From the NCBI RefSeq assembly GCF_023718305.1, contig NZ_QEYO01000014.1, positions 78,728 to 142,727 of the forward strand: a stretch of 64,000 nucleotides of DNA. Reading direction: 5' to 3'. The notes beneath the pieces were generated by a model. That model ran no database searches. It was given only the letters and a program-made list of their open reading frames with translations, and had not been told where the DNA came from. This DNA comes from Gramella sp. AN32 (lineage in GTDB: Bacteria > Bacteroidota > Bacteroidia > Flavobacteriales > Flavobacteriaceae). The translations under genes were made by a program, and so were the position numbers. The first letter of the stretch is position 1, and each line of letters begins with the position of its first letter. This document shows, in pieces, positions 53,257 through 62,091 of this stretch.

Positions 53257-53301
53257 CTAAGCTAATACAGTTTTTGTATAGATGTATCCTGTACTGTTAT
53301 G
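53257..53301 (-). promoter_or_regulatory. CAG-repeat operator plus promoter of the esterase/GH2/GH115 operon
   Basis: On the minus strand CATAACAGTACAGGATA (53301-53285) is followed by exactly 20 nt and TAGCTTAG (53264-53257), a near match to TAnnTTTG, 29 nt before the start codon. The 15-mer at 53283-53297 is identical to that upstream of the third susC. A second possible -7 box, TATATTTG (53249-53242), lies closer to the gene. Confidence 0.68.
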
Positions 53302-53322
53302 AAAAGTTAAAGAATTAAGATT

Positions 53323-54369
53323 TTAAACAGAGTTTCTTTCAATATATTTGAAAACGTTTTTCACCTTTTCTTTTTTGTTTTTCATCACCAGATAAGCTGC
53401 GGTTTCGCCCATCGCTTTAAAATCAGTACTTATAACTGTAATTCCTAATAATTCTTTTAAGGGTGTTTCATTATAAGAAATCACTCCAATATCCTTGCCC
53501 ATAATAAGTCCTTTAGAGCGAATTTGCCTCAATAAATTAACAAGATCCATTTCCTCTATAATAATATAGGCATCCTTGCTTTGTAACTCCATATCTTCAT
53601 ATATTTCGTCAAGGATTTCGAAGTCGAAATTATATTCAATACAAAATTGTCTAAATCCATAAAGAATTCTTTTTGGATAGGGATGCACAGATTTATCGGG
53701 ATATACTAGAATGAGTTTATCATATTTTCTTAATTTTTCTATACCTTCCTGTAAAGCGCCATAAATATCACCACTGAAATCCTGATACACAGATCCATAA
53801 TCCCCATGAATCTCAGGTTTCGTATTATCTAAAATTATAAGCTTGTCCTTCGGGATTTTTTCGATTTGATCGAGTGCCTTTTGTGTAACACTGGTATGAT
53901 GGGATTTTTCATCCCTGAAATGTGGCATGATCACATAATAATTAAACGCTCCCATATTCTTCTCCAGTGCTTTGATAAATAGCGATTCATCACAGTGGTA
54001 AATAGATAGATTTACATGTCCATTAACTCCCAGGCAATTTACAAAAGAATTGTAAATCATCATTTTATATGAACTGGGTTTATTTACCATAAAAAGAACA
54101 TTAATCTTGCTGATTAGGTCAGTTTTTGCAGTATAAAATCCTTTGCCTTTAACCGAAATTATGATCTTTTTCTCTTTAAGAACCCTGTAAGCTTTTTCAA
54201 CTGTGTCTCGGGAAAGGTAGCAGGTTTCACTTAACTCATTAATGGAAGGAATTTTTTGGCCAATAGTAAGGTTACCTCTTGAGATATCCTGAATAATGGA
54301 GTCCACTATTTGTTTATATTTGGGTATCCTGGAAGCTTCATTGATCTTTATTTCAATTGTTTGTGTCAT
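53323..54369 (-). CDS. GntR-family transcriptional regulator with LacI-like sensor domain
   Basis: 348 residues from the ATG at 54369; an in-frame TTG three codons earlier is less likely. Residues ~7-72 are a GntR winged helix (PKYKQIVDSIIQDISRGNLTIGQKIPSINELSE, LSRDTVEKAYRVLKEKKII, GKGFYTA). Residues ~80-340 resemble a periplasmic-binding/LacI sensor fold (INVLFMVNKP, DKLIILDNTKPEIHG, IGVISYNETPLKELLGITVISTDF). This AraR-like architecture is used for sugar-responsive repressors. Its divergent position beside the rha operon suggests rhamnose or rhamnulose sensing. Whether it binds the CAG-repeat elements or the palindrome at 54408-54425 cannot be decided from sequence. Confidence 0.88.
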   Translation of the reverse strand: MTQTIEIKINEASRIPKYKQIVDSIIQDISRGNLTIGQKIPSINELSETCYLSRDTVEKAYRVLKEKKIIISVKGKGFYTAKTDLISKINVLFMVNKPSSYKMMIYNSFVNCLGVNGHVNLSIYHCDESLFIKALEKNMGAFNYYVIMPHFRDEKSHHTSVTQKALDQIEKIPKDKLIILDNTKPEIHGDYGSVYQDFSGDIYGALQEGIEKLRKYDKLILVYPDKSVHPYPKRILYGFRQFCIEYNFDFEILDEIYEDMELQSKDAYIIIEEMDLVNLLRQIRSKGLIMGKDIGVISYNETPLKELLGITVISTDFKAMGETAAYLVMKNKKEKVKNVFKYIERNSV

Positions 54370-54407
54370 ATTTTTCAATAATACAAGTATTTTGCCATTT
54401 TCCGATA

Positions 54408-54425
54408 AGTGTGTAAAAATACACT
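54408..54425. promoter_or_regulatory. Palindrome in the regulator's own upstream region
   Basis: AGTGTGTAAAAATACACT has inverted 5-bp arms (AGTGT/ACACT) and a GTGTA-AAAA-TACAC core resembling GntR-type GT...AC operators. It lies 39-56 bases upstream of the regulator start, suiting autoregulation. It was not seen at the other operator sites. Confidence 0.4.
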
Positions 54426-54468
54426 AATAATATTGTTTTTTTTAACCCTCTTTAATTCTTTTTTTAAG

Positions 54469-54513
54469 CAGTACAGCACAGGATAGAGCAACGAAAATTC
54501 GGGATTATATTTG
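54469..54513 (+). promoter_or_regulatory. CAG-repeat operator plus promoter of the rhamnose operon
   Basis: CAGTACAGCACAGGATA (54469-54485), exactly 20 nt, then TATATTTG (54506-54513), a perfect TAnnTTTG -7 box. The box ends 29 nt before the rhaEW start, as at 27346 and 53257. Confidence 0.75.
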
Positions 54514-54542
54514 GATATAAATACACAATTTTAACAATTTAT

Positions 54543-56639
54543 ATGGAAAAAGTGTTCGAATACGTAGATTATCTCTGGGACGAGCAGAAAGCAGCCTCAT
54601 TAGCAAATGACCAGGTAGCCTTATTTTTATATCGTTCCAATATTTTAGGGGCAGATTTAAGGATCACTAATTTTGGCGGTGGAAACACCAGTTGTAAGAC
54701 CATTGAAAAAGATCCGCTTACCAATGAGGATGTTGAGGTTATGTGGGTAAAAGGTTCTGGTGGTGATATTGGAACTTTAACTAGAGAGGGTATTGCTGGA
54801 TTATATACTAAGAGATTGCGAGATCTTAAAAATGTGTATCAGGGAATTACAGATGAAGATAGAATGGTTGGCCTGTTCAACCACTGTATATACGATCTAA
54901 ATAGTAAAGCTCCTTCTATAGATACCCCATTGCACGGTCTCTTACCTTTTGAACATATAGATCACTTACATCCGGATGCTCTTATTGCGGTTGCGGCTGC
55001 TAAAGATAGTGAAAAAGTAACCAGGGAGATTTGGGGAGACACTATGGGCTGGGTTTCATGGCAAAGACCTGGTTTTGATCTGGGACTTCAACTTGAAAAA
55101 TGTTTGGAGGAGAACCCTGGTATTCGAGGAATCGTACTTGGTAGCCACGGACTTTTCACTTGGGGAGATACTTCTTATGACTGTTATATGAATAGTCTGG
55201 AGGTTATTGAAACGGCTTCGGAATATATAGCCAAGAAGATCAAGGAAAAAGGAGAAGTTTTCGGCGGTCAGAAATTAGATAGCCTTCCTCCTGAGGAGAG
55301 AAAGGATAAAGCAGCCAAGCTGATGCCCTTACTTCGTGGATTGGTGTCTTCAGAAAATCAAATGATCGGACATTTTACCGACAGCGATACTGTATTACAA
55401 TATATTAATAGTAATGATCTGGAAAGGCTTGCCCCAATGGGAACATCATGTCCAGACCATTTTCTAAGGACAAAGATCCAACCCCTGATTTTAAATCTGA
55501 AGACTTCTGAAAATATTACAGAAACAGAAAAGGTTTTAGGGAAATTAACTCCAGATTTCGAACAGTATCGAAAGGAGTATAAAGATTATTACGAAAATTG
55601 CAAGCATGATAATAGCCCGGCGATGAGAGATCCAAACCCGGTGGTCATTATTTATCCAGGAATTGGAATGTTCAGTTTTGCCAAGAATAAGCAAACGGCA
55701 AGAGTGGCCAGCGAATTTTATGTGAATGCAATTAATGTGATGCGTGGTGCTGAGGCCATTACTGAATATACCTCATTGCCAAGACAGGAAGCCTTTGATA
55801 TTGAATACTGGCTTTTAGAAGAAGCTAAATTACAGCGTATGCCTGCTGAAAAACCACTTTCCAGAAGAGTAGCACTTGTTACCGGAGCTGGTGGAGGGAT
55901 TGGTAAAGCAATAGCTGATAAATTAGTAGCTGAAGGAGCCAATGTGGTCCTGACAGATATTAATGAAGATAATTTAAAAGAAGCAGTTGCTACCTATAAA
56001 CGCGATCAGGTGGAAGGAGCTCTTTGTGATGTCACAAAAGCCGATTCTATTGATGCAGCCTATAAAAAAGCTAACTTGGCTTTTGGTGGAGTAGATATCA
56101 TCGTGCATTCTGCGGGATTAGCCATTTCCAAATCATTAGAAGACACTACTCAAAAAGATTGGGACCTGCTTCAGAATATTTTGGTAAAAGGTCAATTCTT
56201 GATAGCTCAAAAAGGAGTGGAAATTATGAAACAACAAGGGCTTGGTGGCGATATCGTAAATATAGCCAGCAAGAACGGACTGGTTGCGGGACCTAATAAC
56301 GTAGGTTACGGAACTGCCAAAGCGGCTCAGCAACATATGACCCGTTTACTTGCTGCTGAACTTGGACCGGATCATATTCGCGTAAATACGGTAAATCCTG
56401 ATGGAGTGATCGTAGGAAGTAAGATATGGGAAGGTGAATGGGCAGAAGGCCGCGCTAAAGCCCACGGAATTAAGGTTGAAGACCTTCCGAAGCATTACGC
56501 CAAAAGAAATCTTCTTCAGGAGATCATTCTTCCCGAAGATATCGCCAATGGAGTATTTGCTTGTGTTGGAATTTTAGATAAAAGCACTGGAAATACCATT
56601 AATGTTGATGGAGGAATGGCCAACGCATTTGTTAGATAA
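54543..56639 (+). CDS. rhaEW: Bifunctional rhamnulose-1-phosphate aldolase / L-lactaldehyde dehydrogenase
   Basis: 698 residues, cytoplasmic. The N-terminal ~430 residues are a class II aldolase/adducin domain (NFGGGNTSCKT, MWVKGSGGDIGTLTREG, PLHGLLPFEHIDHLHPDA, GSHGLFTWGDTSYDCY). The C-terminal ~255 residues are a short-chain dehydrogenase with the nucleotide motif TGAGGGIG (447-454) and the catalytic Tyr589/Lys593 in YGTAK. The fusion splits L-rhamnulose 1-phosphate into dihydroxyacetone phosphate and L-lactaldehyde and oxidises the aldehyde to lactate. It is first in the rha operon, directly behind an operator-promoter. A hairpin (56658-56691) separates it from rhaI. Confidence 0.93.
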   Translation: MEKVFEYVDYLWDEQKAASLANDQVALFLYRSNILGADLRITNFGGGNTSCKTIEKDPLTNEDVEVMWVKGSGGDIGTLTREGIAGLYTKRLRDLKNVYQGITDEDRMVGLFNHCIYDLNSKAPSIDTPLHGLLPFEHIDHLHPDALIAVAAAKDSEKVTREIWGDTMGWVSWQRPGFDLGLQLEKCLEENPGIRGIVLGSHGLFTWGDTSYDCYMNSLEVIETASEYIAKKIKEKGEVFGGQKLDSLPPEERKDKAAKLMPLLRGLVSSENQMIGHFTDSDTVLQYINSNDLERLAPMGTSCPDHFLRTKIQPLILNLKTSENITETEKVLGKLTPDFEQYRKEYKDYYENCKHDNSPAMRDPNPVVIIYPGIGMFSFAKNKQTARVASEFYVNAINVMRGAEAITEYTSLPRQEAFDIEYWLLEEAKLQRMPAEKPLSRRVALVTGAGGGIGKAIADKLVAEGANVVLTDINEDNLKEAVATYKRDQVEGALCDVTKADSIDAAYKKANLAFGGVDIIVHSAGLAISKSLEDTTQKDWDLLQNILVKGQFLIAQKGVEIMKQQGLGGDIVNIASKNGLVAGPNNVGYGTAKAAQQHMTRLLAAELGPDHIRVNTVNPDGVIVGSKIWEGEWAEGRAKAHGIKVEDLPKHYAKRNLLQEIILPEDIANGVFACVGILDKSTGNTINVDGGMANAFVR

Positions 56640-56657
56640 TAGTTTGTTTTTACATTT

Positions 56658-56691
56658 AAAAGGGATTCTCAGTTATTGACTATCCCTTTTT
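56658..56691 (+). terminator. Hairpin with T tract between rhaEW and rhaI
   Basis: Arms AAAAGGGAT (56658-56666) and ATCCCTTTT (56682-56690) form a 9-bp stem around a 15-nt loop and end in a T run. Placed inside the operon, it could reduce expression of the downstream genes or protect the rhaEW mRNA end. Confidence 0.6.
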
Positions 56692-56714
56692 AATACTTAA
56701 CCTTAAGGTGATTT

Positions 56715-57995
56715 ATGAAAATTGATAAGAATAATATTTCAGATCATAACAGGAAATATAAGGATTCATTCCAAAAAGAATTCAATTTTGTTTCCGGTAA
56801 ACTGGAGCAAAAAGGGATCAATATAGAGCAGATCGTACAAAAAGTTAACGATTTCCAGGTAGCTATTCCTAGTTGGGCATTGGGTGCCGGAGGAACACGT
56901 TTTGGACGTTTTTCTTATGGAGGTGAACCGTCTTCTCTGGAACAAAAACTTCAGGATGTTGGAATATTGCATTCGCTTACAAGATCTGCCGGTTCTGTTT
57001 CGCTTCATATTCCATGGGATATTCCGAAGGATATTAAGGCGATCAAGGAAATTGCAAAAAGCAACGAGATCACTTTTGATGCCATGAACTCCAATACGTT
57101 CCAGGATCAGAAGGATGCTAAAAAGAGCTACAAATTTGGTTCTTTAAACAATTCAGATAAAGAAATAAGGGATTTTGCTGTAGAGCACAATCGCGAAGTA
57201 ATCAAGATCGGAAAAGAGCTTGGATCTAAGAGTCTAACCGTTTGGTTAGCCGACGGAGCGAGCTTTCCGGGTCAGTTAAATTTTCAACGAGCTTTAGATA
57301 ACACACAGGATAGTCTTAAAGGTATCTATGATACGTTACCTGCAGACTGGAAAATGTTCATTGAATATAAACCTTACGAGCCAAATTTTTATAGTACAAC
57401 CATACAAGATTGGGGAACTTCTTTTATGCTTGCAAATGCCTGCGGAGAAAAAGCATATACGCTGGTAGATCTTGGTCATCATTTGCCAAATACCAATATT
57501 GAGCAAATTGTAGCTACCCTTATGTATAAAGGTAAACTTGGTGGTTTTCATTTCAACGATAGTAAGTATGGAGATGATGATGTTACGGTAGGATCTATTA
57601 AACCATATGCCTTATTCCTGATTTTTAATGAATTGGTTTACGGAATGGAGAATAATCCAAATAATCCGGAACTGGCCTGGATGATAGATGCAAGTCATAA
57701 TATCAAGGATCCGCTGGAAGATCTGCTTCAGTCTATAGAAGCTATTCTTGTAGCTTATACACAAGCGCTGCTGATAGATCAAAAAGAACTTAGAGAAGCT
57801 CAACTGAGACATGATGTTGTGAAATGTCAGGAAATTGTACAGGATGCTTATCGTACCGATGTGAGATCTATACTTCAGGCAGCAAGGTTAAAAACTGATG
57901 CACCTTTAAATCCGCTGGAAGCTTATCGCAGTTTTGAAGTACGTAAGAATCTAATTCAGGAAAGAGGTAGTAAAACCGTGGCTACGGGTCTATAA
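56715..57995 (+). CDS. rhaI: L-rhamnose isomerase, RhaI type
   Basis: 426 residues, cytoplasmic TIM-barrel sugar isomerase converting L-rhamnose to L-rhamnulose. It is the Pseudomonas stutzeri/RhaI type rather than enterobacterial RhaA. Metal-site residues are recognisable with a constant offset of 2 from the P. stutzeri enzyme: Glu217 (FIEYKPYEP), Asp252 (LVDLGHH), His279 (GFHFNDSKYGDDD), Asp287/289 and Asp325 (MIDASHN). The N-terminal part has VAIPSWALGAGGTRFGRF. It follows rhaEW by 75 bases and precedes the kinase by 10. Confidence 0.95.
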   Translation: MKIDKNNISDHNRKYKDSFQKEFNFVSGKLEQKGINIEQIVQKVNDFQVAIPSWALGAGGTRFGRFSYGGEPSSLEQKLQDVGILHSLTRSAGSVSLHIPWDIPKDIKAIKEIAKSNEITFDAMNSNTFQDQKDAKKSYKFGSLNNSDKEIRDFAVEHNREVIKIGKELGSKSLTVWLADGASFPGQLNFQRALDNTQDSLKGIYDTLPADWKMFIEYKPYEPNFYSTTIQDWGTSFMLANACGEKAYTLVDLGHHLPNTNIEQIVATLMYKGKLGGFHFNDSKYGDDDVTVGSIKPYALFLIFNELVYGMENNPNNPELAWMIDASHNIKDPLEDLLQSIEAILVAYTQALLIDQKELREAQLRHDVVKCQEIVQDAYRTDVRSILQAARLKTDAPLNPLEAYRSFEVRKNLIQERGSKTVATGL

Positions 57996-58005
57996 AGAAA
58001 TCATC

Positions 58006-59382
58006 ATGAATCAGGGAAAGGTAACGGCTGTTTTTGATATCGGAAAAACGAACAAGAAATTTTTTCTGTTTGATGAAGAGTTTCAGGAACTTCACCGGGA
58101 ATACATCAGGATAGGTGAAATTACTGATGAAGATGGATATCCTACAGAAGACCTGGAGTCGCTGAAGAATTGGATGAGAAAAGTTTTTAACGATATCCTT
58201 AAAACTGAAAGATTTGATATCTCTGCTATTAACTTTTCAACCTATGGCGCTAGTTTAGTGCATTTAGATGAAAATAATGAAGTGCTTACCCCTTTGTATA
58301 ATTATACAAAAGATATAGATGCTTCAGTGATAGATTCATTTTATAAAAAATATGGTCCGGAAGAAGATTTTGAACAAATAACCGGATCGCCTAAAGCAGG
58401 TATGTTGAATTCAGGCATGCAGCTATACTGGCTTAAACAAACCCAGCCGGAAGTTTTTAAGAAAATAAAATACTCCCTTCATCTGCCGCAATATCTTAGT
58501 TACATCTTTACGGGAATTCCTATAAGTGAATATACCAGCATTGGTTGTCATACAGCCATGTGGGATTATAAGAAAAGAGACTATCATCGTTGGATATACG
58601 AGGAGAAAATTTACCTGATTTTACCGCCTATTGTTTCAACTGAAACAAGTTTTAATATGAACTATAATGGCAAACGGATAAAAATTGGCGTAGGCATCCA
58701 TGATAGTTCGGCTGCATTGCTTCCATATGTGAGAAGTATAAAAGAAAATTTTATTCTGGTTTCAACCGGGACCTGGAGCATTTCTTTCAATCCTTTTTCT
58801 GATTCTAAACTATCTAAAAAGGAAGTAGAGAAAGGATGCATCAATTATATGCGTATCAATGGGAAAGCGGTTAAAGCTTCCAGGATTTTTCTGGGGAACG
58901 AGTTCAAAAAGCAAATAGAATTTCTTTCAGATCATTACAATGTTCCGAAGGATTTTCATAAAAAGATCGTTTTCGATTATGACATTTATTATGAGATCAC
59001 GAAAGACTTCGAACCTATGTTCAGATGGTTTAATTTGGAAACTGAAAACATGCCTTCTAAAACTACCATTAACTATTATAATGTGGAACAGGCTTACCAT
59101 CATTTAATGATCGAGCTTGTAAAGATACAGGCTGAAAGTATAAAAACCATAGAAGGGAATACCATGAATTATAAGTTGTTTGTAGACGGCGGTTTTACCG
59201 ATAACAACGTCTATATTCATTTATTATCACATTACCTGCGCAATATGTCTTTAAGAACAACGAAAGCCTCATTGGGATCTGCTCTTGGTGCCGCTCTTTC
59301 TATTTCAGACAAGGAATTAAATTCAAAATTTTTAAAGAAAAACTATTCTTTACAAAAGCATGTTCCCTTTATAATTAAATAA
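58006..59382 (+). CDS. rhaB: FGGY-family carbohydrate kinase, probable rhamnulokinase
   Basis: 458 residues, cytoplasmic. FGGY kinase marks: the N-terminal phosphate loop FDIGKTNKKFFLFD (Asp11), INFSTYGASLVHLD, the candidate catalytic Asp in GVGIHDSSAALLPY, STGTWSIS, and the adenosine-binding FVDGGFTDNNVYIHLLSHY. It should phosphorylate L-rhamnulose before the aldolase step. The substrate is inferred from the operon, since FGGY subfamilies are hard to separate by eye. It sits 10 bases after rhaI and its stop is 2 bases from the ATG of lldD, implying coupled translation. Confidence 0.86.
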   Translation: MNQGKVTAVFDIGKTNKKFFLFDEEFQELHREYIRIGEITDEDGYPTEDLESLKNWMRKVFNDILKTERFDISAINFSTYGASLVHLDENNEVLTPLYNYTKDIDASVIDSFYKKYGPEEDFEQITGSPKAGMLNSGMQLYWLKQTQPEVFKKIKYSLHLPQYLSYIFTGIPISEYTSIGCHTAMWDYKKRDYHRWIYEEKIYLILPPIVSTETSFNMNYNGKRIKIGVGIHDSSAALLPYVRSIKENFILVSTGTWSISFNPFSDSKLSKKEVEKGCINYMRINGKAVKASRIFLGNEFKKQIEFLSDHYNVPKDFHKKIVFDYDIYYEITKDFEPMFRWFNLETENMPSKTTINYYNVEQAYHHLMIELVKIQAESIKTIEGNTMNYKLFVDGGFTDNNVYIHLLSHYLRNMSLRTTKASLGSALGAALSISDKELNSKFLKKNYSLQKHVPFIIK

Positions 59383-59384
59383 CA

Positions 59385-60530
59385 ATGGCAGTTAATTCCA
59401 AATATCCTTCAGTAGAAGATCTTCGACAAAGAGCTAAAGAAAGAGTACCCGCATTTGCTTTTGAATATTTGGATGGCGGCTGTAATGAAGATGTTAATAT
59501 TAATCGTAATACCACTGAAATTAGAGAAATACAGTTACAACCCAGATATTTAAGAAATTATGGTAATAGTTCCATAAAAACCAAAGTTTTGGGAATGGAG
59601 TTCGATGCTCCTTTTGGTATTTCTCCAGTAGGACTTCAGGGTCTAATGTGGCCAAATTCACCTCAAATACTGGCTTCAGCAGCATATAAGCATAATATTC
59701 CTTTTATTTTAAGTACCGTAACTACGATGGATATTGAAGAGGCGAGTCGCCTCACCGAAGGGAAGGCCTGGTTTCAACTATATAATCCTGTGGAAGATTC
59801 TGTAAGGAATGATATTTTGAACAGAGCTAGCGATGCCGGTTGTCCTGTACTCGTTCTACTTTGTGATGTTCCAACTTTTGGATACAGACCAAGAGATATC
59901 AGGAATGGTCTTGCTTTGCCTCCAAAAATGTCGGTTAAGAACATTTTACAAATTCTGGGAAAACCTACCTGGGCTTATAATACTTTAAAATATGGACAGC
60001 CAACCTTTGAAAATTTGAAACCTTATACACCTGAAGGCTTGAATTTGAAACAACTCGGACAGTTCATGGATAAAACATTCTCGGGTCGCTTGAATGAGGA
60101 ATTGATCAAGCCTATTCGGGACAAATGGAAGGGAAAACTGGTTCTTAAAGGAGTGGCATCTGCACAGGATACCGAAGATGCCATTAGATTAGGTTTCGAC
60201 GGTGTAATTGTCTCTAATCATGGAGGAAGGCAGTTAGACGCCGGGCAATCAACCATTCACGCTCTTCAGAATATAGTAGAAAAATATAGTGATCAAATTG
60301 AGATCATGATGGACAGCGGATTAAGGTCTGGACCTGATATTGCCAGGGCAATGGCCTCTGGTGCAAAGTTCACTTTTATGGGTAGATCGTTTATGTACGG
60401 GGCAGCTGCCTTAGGCAATCAGGGTGGTGAACATACAATTAGTATGCTTAAAACTCAGTTTCAACAGGTGATGGATCAACTATGCTGTGATAAAATAGAA
60501 GACTTACCGAAGCATCTTATTAAAAATTGA
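59385..60530 (+). CDS. lldD: FMN-dependent L-lactate dehydrogenase (alpha-hydroxy acid oxidase family)
   Basis: 381 residues, FMN-binding TIM barrel. Family residues visible: Tyr133 (WFQLYNP), Asp161 (LCDVPTFGYRPRDIRNG), Lys255 (LVLKGV), the catalytic His279 and Arg282 in SNHGGRQLD, and DSGLRSGPDIARAMASGA for FMN phosphate binding. It oxidises L-lactate to pyruvate, feeding electrons to the quinone pool or, in oxidase relatives, to oxygen. Its place directly after the rhamnulokinase fits disposal of the lactate made by RhaEW, completing rhamnose breakdown to central metabolites. Other 2-hydroxy acids are possible substrates. Confidence 0.9.
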   Translation: MAVNSKYPSVEDLRQRAKERVPAFAFEYLDGGCNEDVNINRNTTEIREIQLQPRYLRNYGNSSIKTKVLGMEFDAPFGISPVGLQGLMWPNSPQILASAAYKHNIPFILSTVTTMDIEEASRLTEGKAWFQLYNPVEDSVRNDILNRASDAGCPVLVLLCDVPTFGYRPRDIRNGLALPPKMSVKNILQILGKPTWAYNTLKYGQPTFENLKPYTPEGLNLKQLGQFMDKTFSGRLNEELIKPIRDKWKGKLVLKGVASAQDTEDAIRLGFDGVIVSNHGGRQLDAGQSTIHALQNIVEKYSDQIEIMMDSGLRSGPDIARAMASGAKFTFMGRSFMYGAAALGNQGGEHTISMLKTQFQQVMDQLCCDKIEDLPKHLIKN

Positions 60531-60548
60531 TTTAAAATAAATTTTAGC

Positions 60549-61967
60549 ATGGCCTTATACAGTCAAGAGGAAGTTGTAATAGAAGAAATAGCCGGAGGTG
60601 AATTTGAGAGAGAACCAGTTCCCGAGTCCCACTGGAAAAGCTGGAAAAGCTTTCTTGGAATGTATGCAGGTGAGCATGCCGCTGGAACAGAATTTGTCAT
60701 TGGGCCATTATTTCTTACAACCGGTGTAAGTGCCTTGGATTTGATTTTAGGTCTTATTTTAGGAAACCTGATGGCCGTATTGAGTTGGCGTTTTTTAACT
60801 GCCGAAATTGGAACTAAATTTAGATATACCTTATATTTTCATCTGGAGAAGATATGTGGGAAACGATTAGTTACTTTTTATAATTTGGCGAATGGCATGT
60901 TATTTTGTTTCCTCGCCGGTGCTATGATTACTATTTCAGCTACAGCAGTAGGAATTCCTTTTGATATGGAAATGCCGCAGCTTACAGATACAATGCCAAA
61001 TGGATTGACGTGGATTATTATCGTACTTTCAATAGGGACCGTTATATCAATTATCGCTGCGAGAGGATATTCAACGGTAGCCAAAGCGGCAAATTGGATG
61101 TCCCCTATAATTGTTTTGGCTTTTATAGTTTGTGGTATTGTAGCACTGTTTCAATTGAATGTAAATAGTTTTTCTGATTTTTGGAATATATGGGGGAATG
61201 GTAGTGAACCGTTTCCGGGACAAATAAAATATACTTTTTGGCATGTTTTCTTATGGTCATGGTTTGCAAATGCCGCAATGCATATTGGTATGTCTGATCT
61301 CTCAGTTTTTAGATTTGCCAAAAAGGCTAATACGGGATGGACAACGGCAGCAGGAATGTATGTTGGGCATTTTATTGCTTGGATAGCAGCATGTCTTTTG
61401 TACGCGGTTTATTTAAGATCTCCTGAAGCTCAGTTTTTCCTGAATAATGGTCAGGCTCCACCAGTTGCACCAGGTCCTTTAGCCTATAACGCTATCGGTT
61501 TTTTTGGAATTATAGCGGTGATATTAGCCGGATGGACAACCGCAAATCCAACCATTTATAGAGCAGGTTTAGCTTTCCAGGCGATCCTTCCGAAGGCTTC
61601 AACCTTTTGGGTTACGATCCTGGCGGGAGCAATTGCAACAATTGCCGGATTATTCCCGGCATTCGCCATGCGCTTACTGGATTTTGTAGCTTTATATGGA
61701 TTTATTCTGGCGCCAATAGGAGCTGTGATCGTTTTTGAATATTTCTTCGGAAGAAAGATAGGAATACAATCTTTTTATGCTGAAAAGTCGGGGACAAATT
61801 TCAATATTTCTGTATTTTGGGCCTGGTTGATAAGCTTCGGAGTATTTTACTTTATATCTGTTCAATTTGATATATTTCTTTCGTTTTTAACCTTGCCGGC
61901 CTGGTTAGCCTGTGGTGTGTTATTCTTAATTTTCAGTAAATATTTTCAAAAACCTTTAAAAACGTAG
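60549..61967 (+). CDS. NCS1 / purine-cytosine-permease-like transporter, candidate rhamnose permease
   Basis: 472 residues, cytoplasmic-membrane protein with about 12 hydrophobic segments. The start (WKSFLGMYAGEHAAGTEFVIGPLFLTTG) and the later GWTTANPTIYRAGLAFQAI segment resemble nucleobase-cation-symport-1 carriers. It is the last gene of the rha operon, 18 bases after lldD, and is followed by a strong terminator. No recognised rhamnose transporter (RhaT, ABC) is present in the window, so it probably carries rhamnose, or lactate, rather than a nucleobase. This is inferred from the operon only. Confidence 0.72.
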   Translation: MALYSQEEVVIEEIAGGEFEREPVPESHWKSWKSFLGMYAGEHAAGTEFVIGPLFLTTGVSALDLILGLILGNLMAVLSWRFLTAEIGTKFRYTLYFHLEKICGKRLVTFYNLANGMLFCFLAGAMITISATAVGIPFDMEMPQLTDTMPNGLTWIIIVLSIGTVISIIAARGYSTVAKAANWMSPIIVLAFIVCGIVALFQLNVNSFSDFWNIWGNGSEPFPGQIKYTFWHVFLWSWFANAAMHIGMSDLSVFRFAKKANTGWTTAAGMYVGHFIAWIAACLLYAVYLRSPEAQFFLNNGQAPPVAPGPLAYNAIGFFGIIAVILAGWTTANPTIYRAGLAFQAILPKASTFWVTILAGAIATIAGLFPAFAMRLLDFVALYGFILAPIGAVIVFEYFFGRKIGIQSFYAEKSGTNFNISVFWAWLISFGVFYFISVQFDIFLSFLTLPAWLACGVLFLIFSKYFQKPLKT

Positions 61968-61996
61968 AAATTAATAAGTGTGAAATTTTACGTTTT

Positions 61997-62023
61997 ACCA
62001 CCATTTTTTAATGGTGGTTTTTT
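61997..62023 (+). terminator. Intrinsic terminator of the rhamnose operon
   Basis: Perfect 9-bp arms ACCACCATT (61997-62005) and AATGGTGGT (62010-62018) with a TTTT loop, running into a T tract (62018-62023). Confidence 0.9.
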
Positions 62024-62091
62024 ATTCACATGTACGTGCAGGATGCAATAAAATTAAAATCAGTGCATATTACAATTCAATTTAATTCAAA

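Noticed and set aside
62029..62045. A seventh CAG-repeat element upstream of the GH28 lipoprotein (CATGTACGTGCAGGATG).
   Set aside because: Only the CAGGATG part matches well, the middle triplet is ACG, and there is no TAnnTT box 20 nt downstream. It is not counted as a site.
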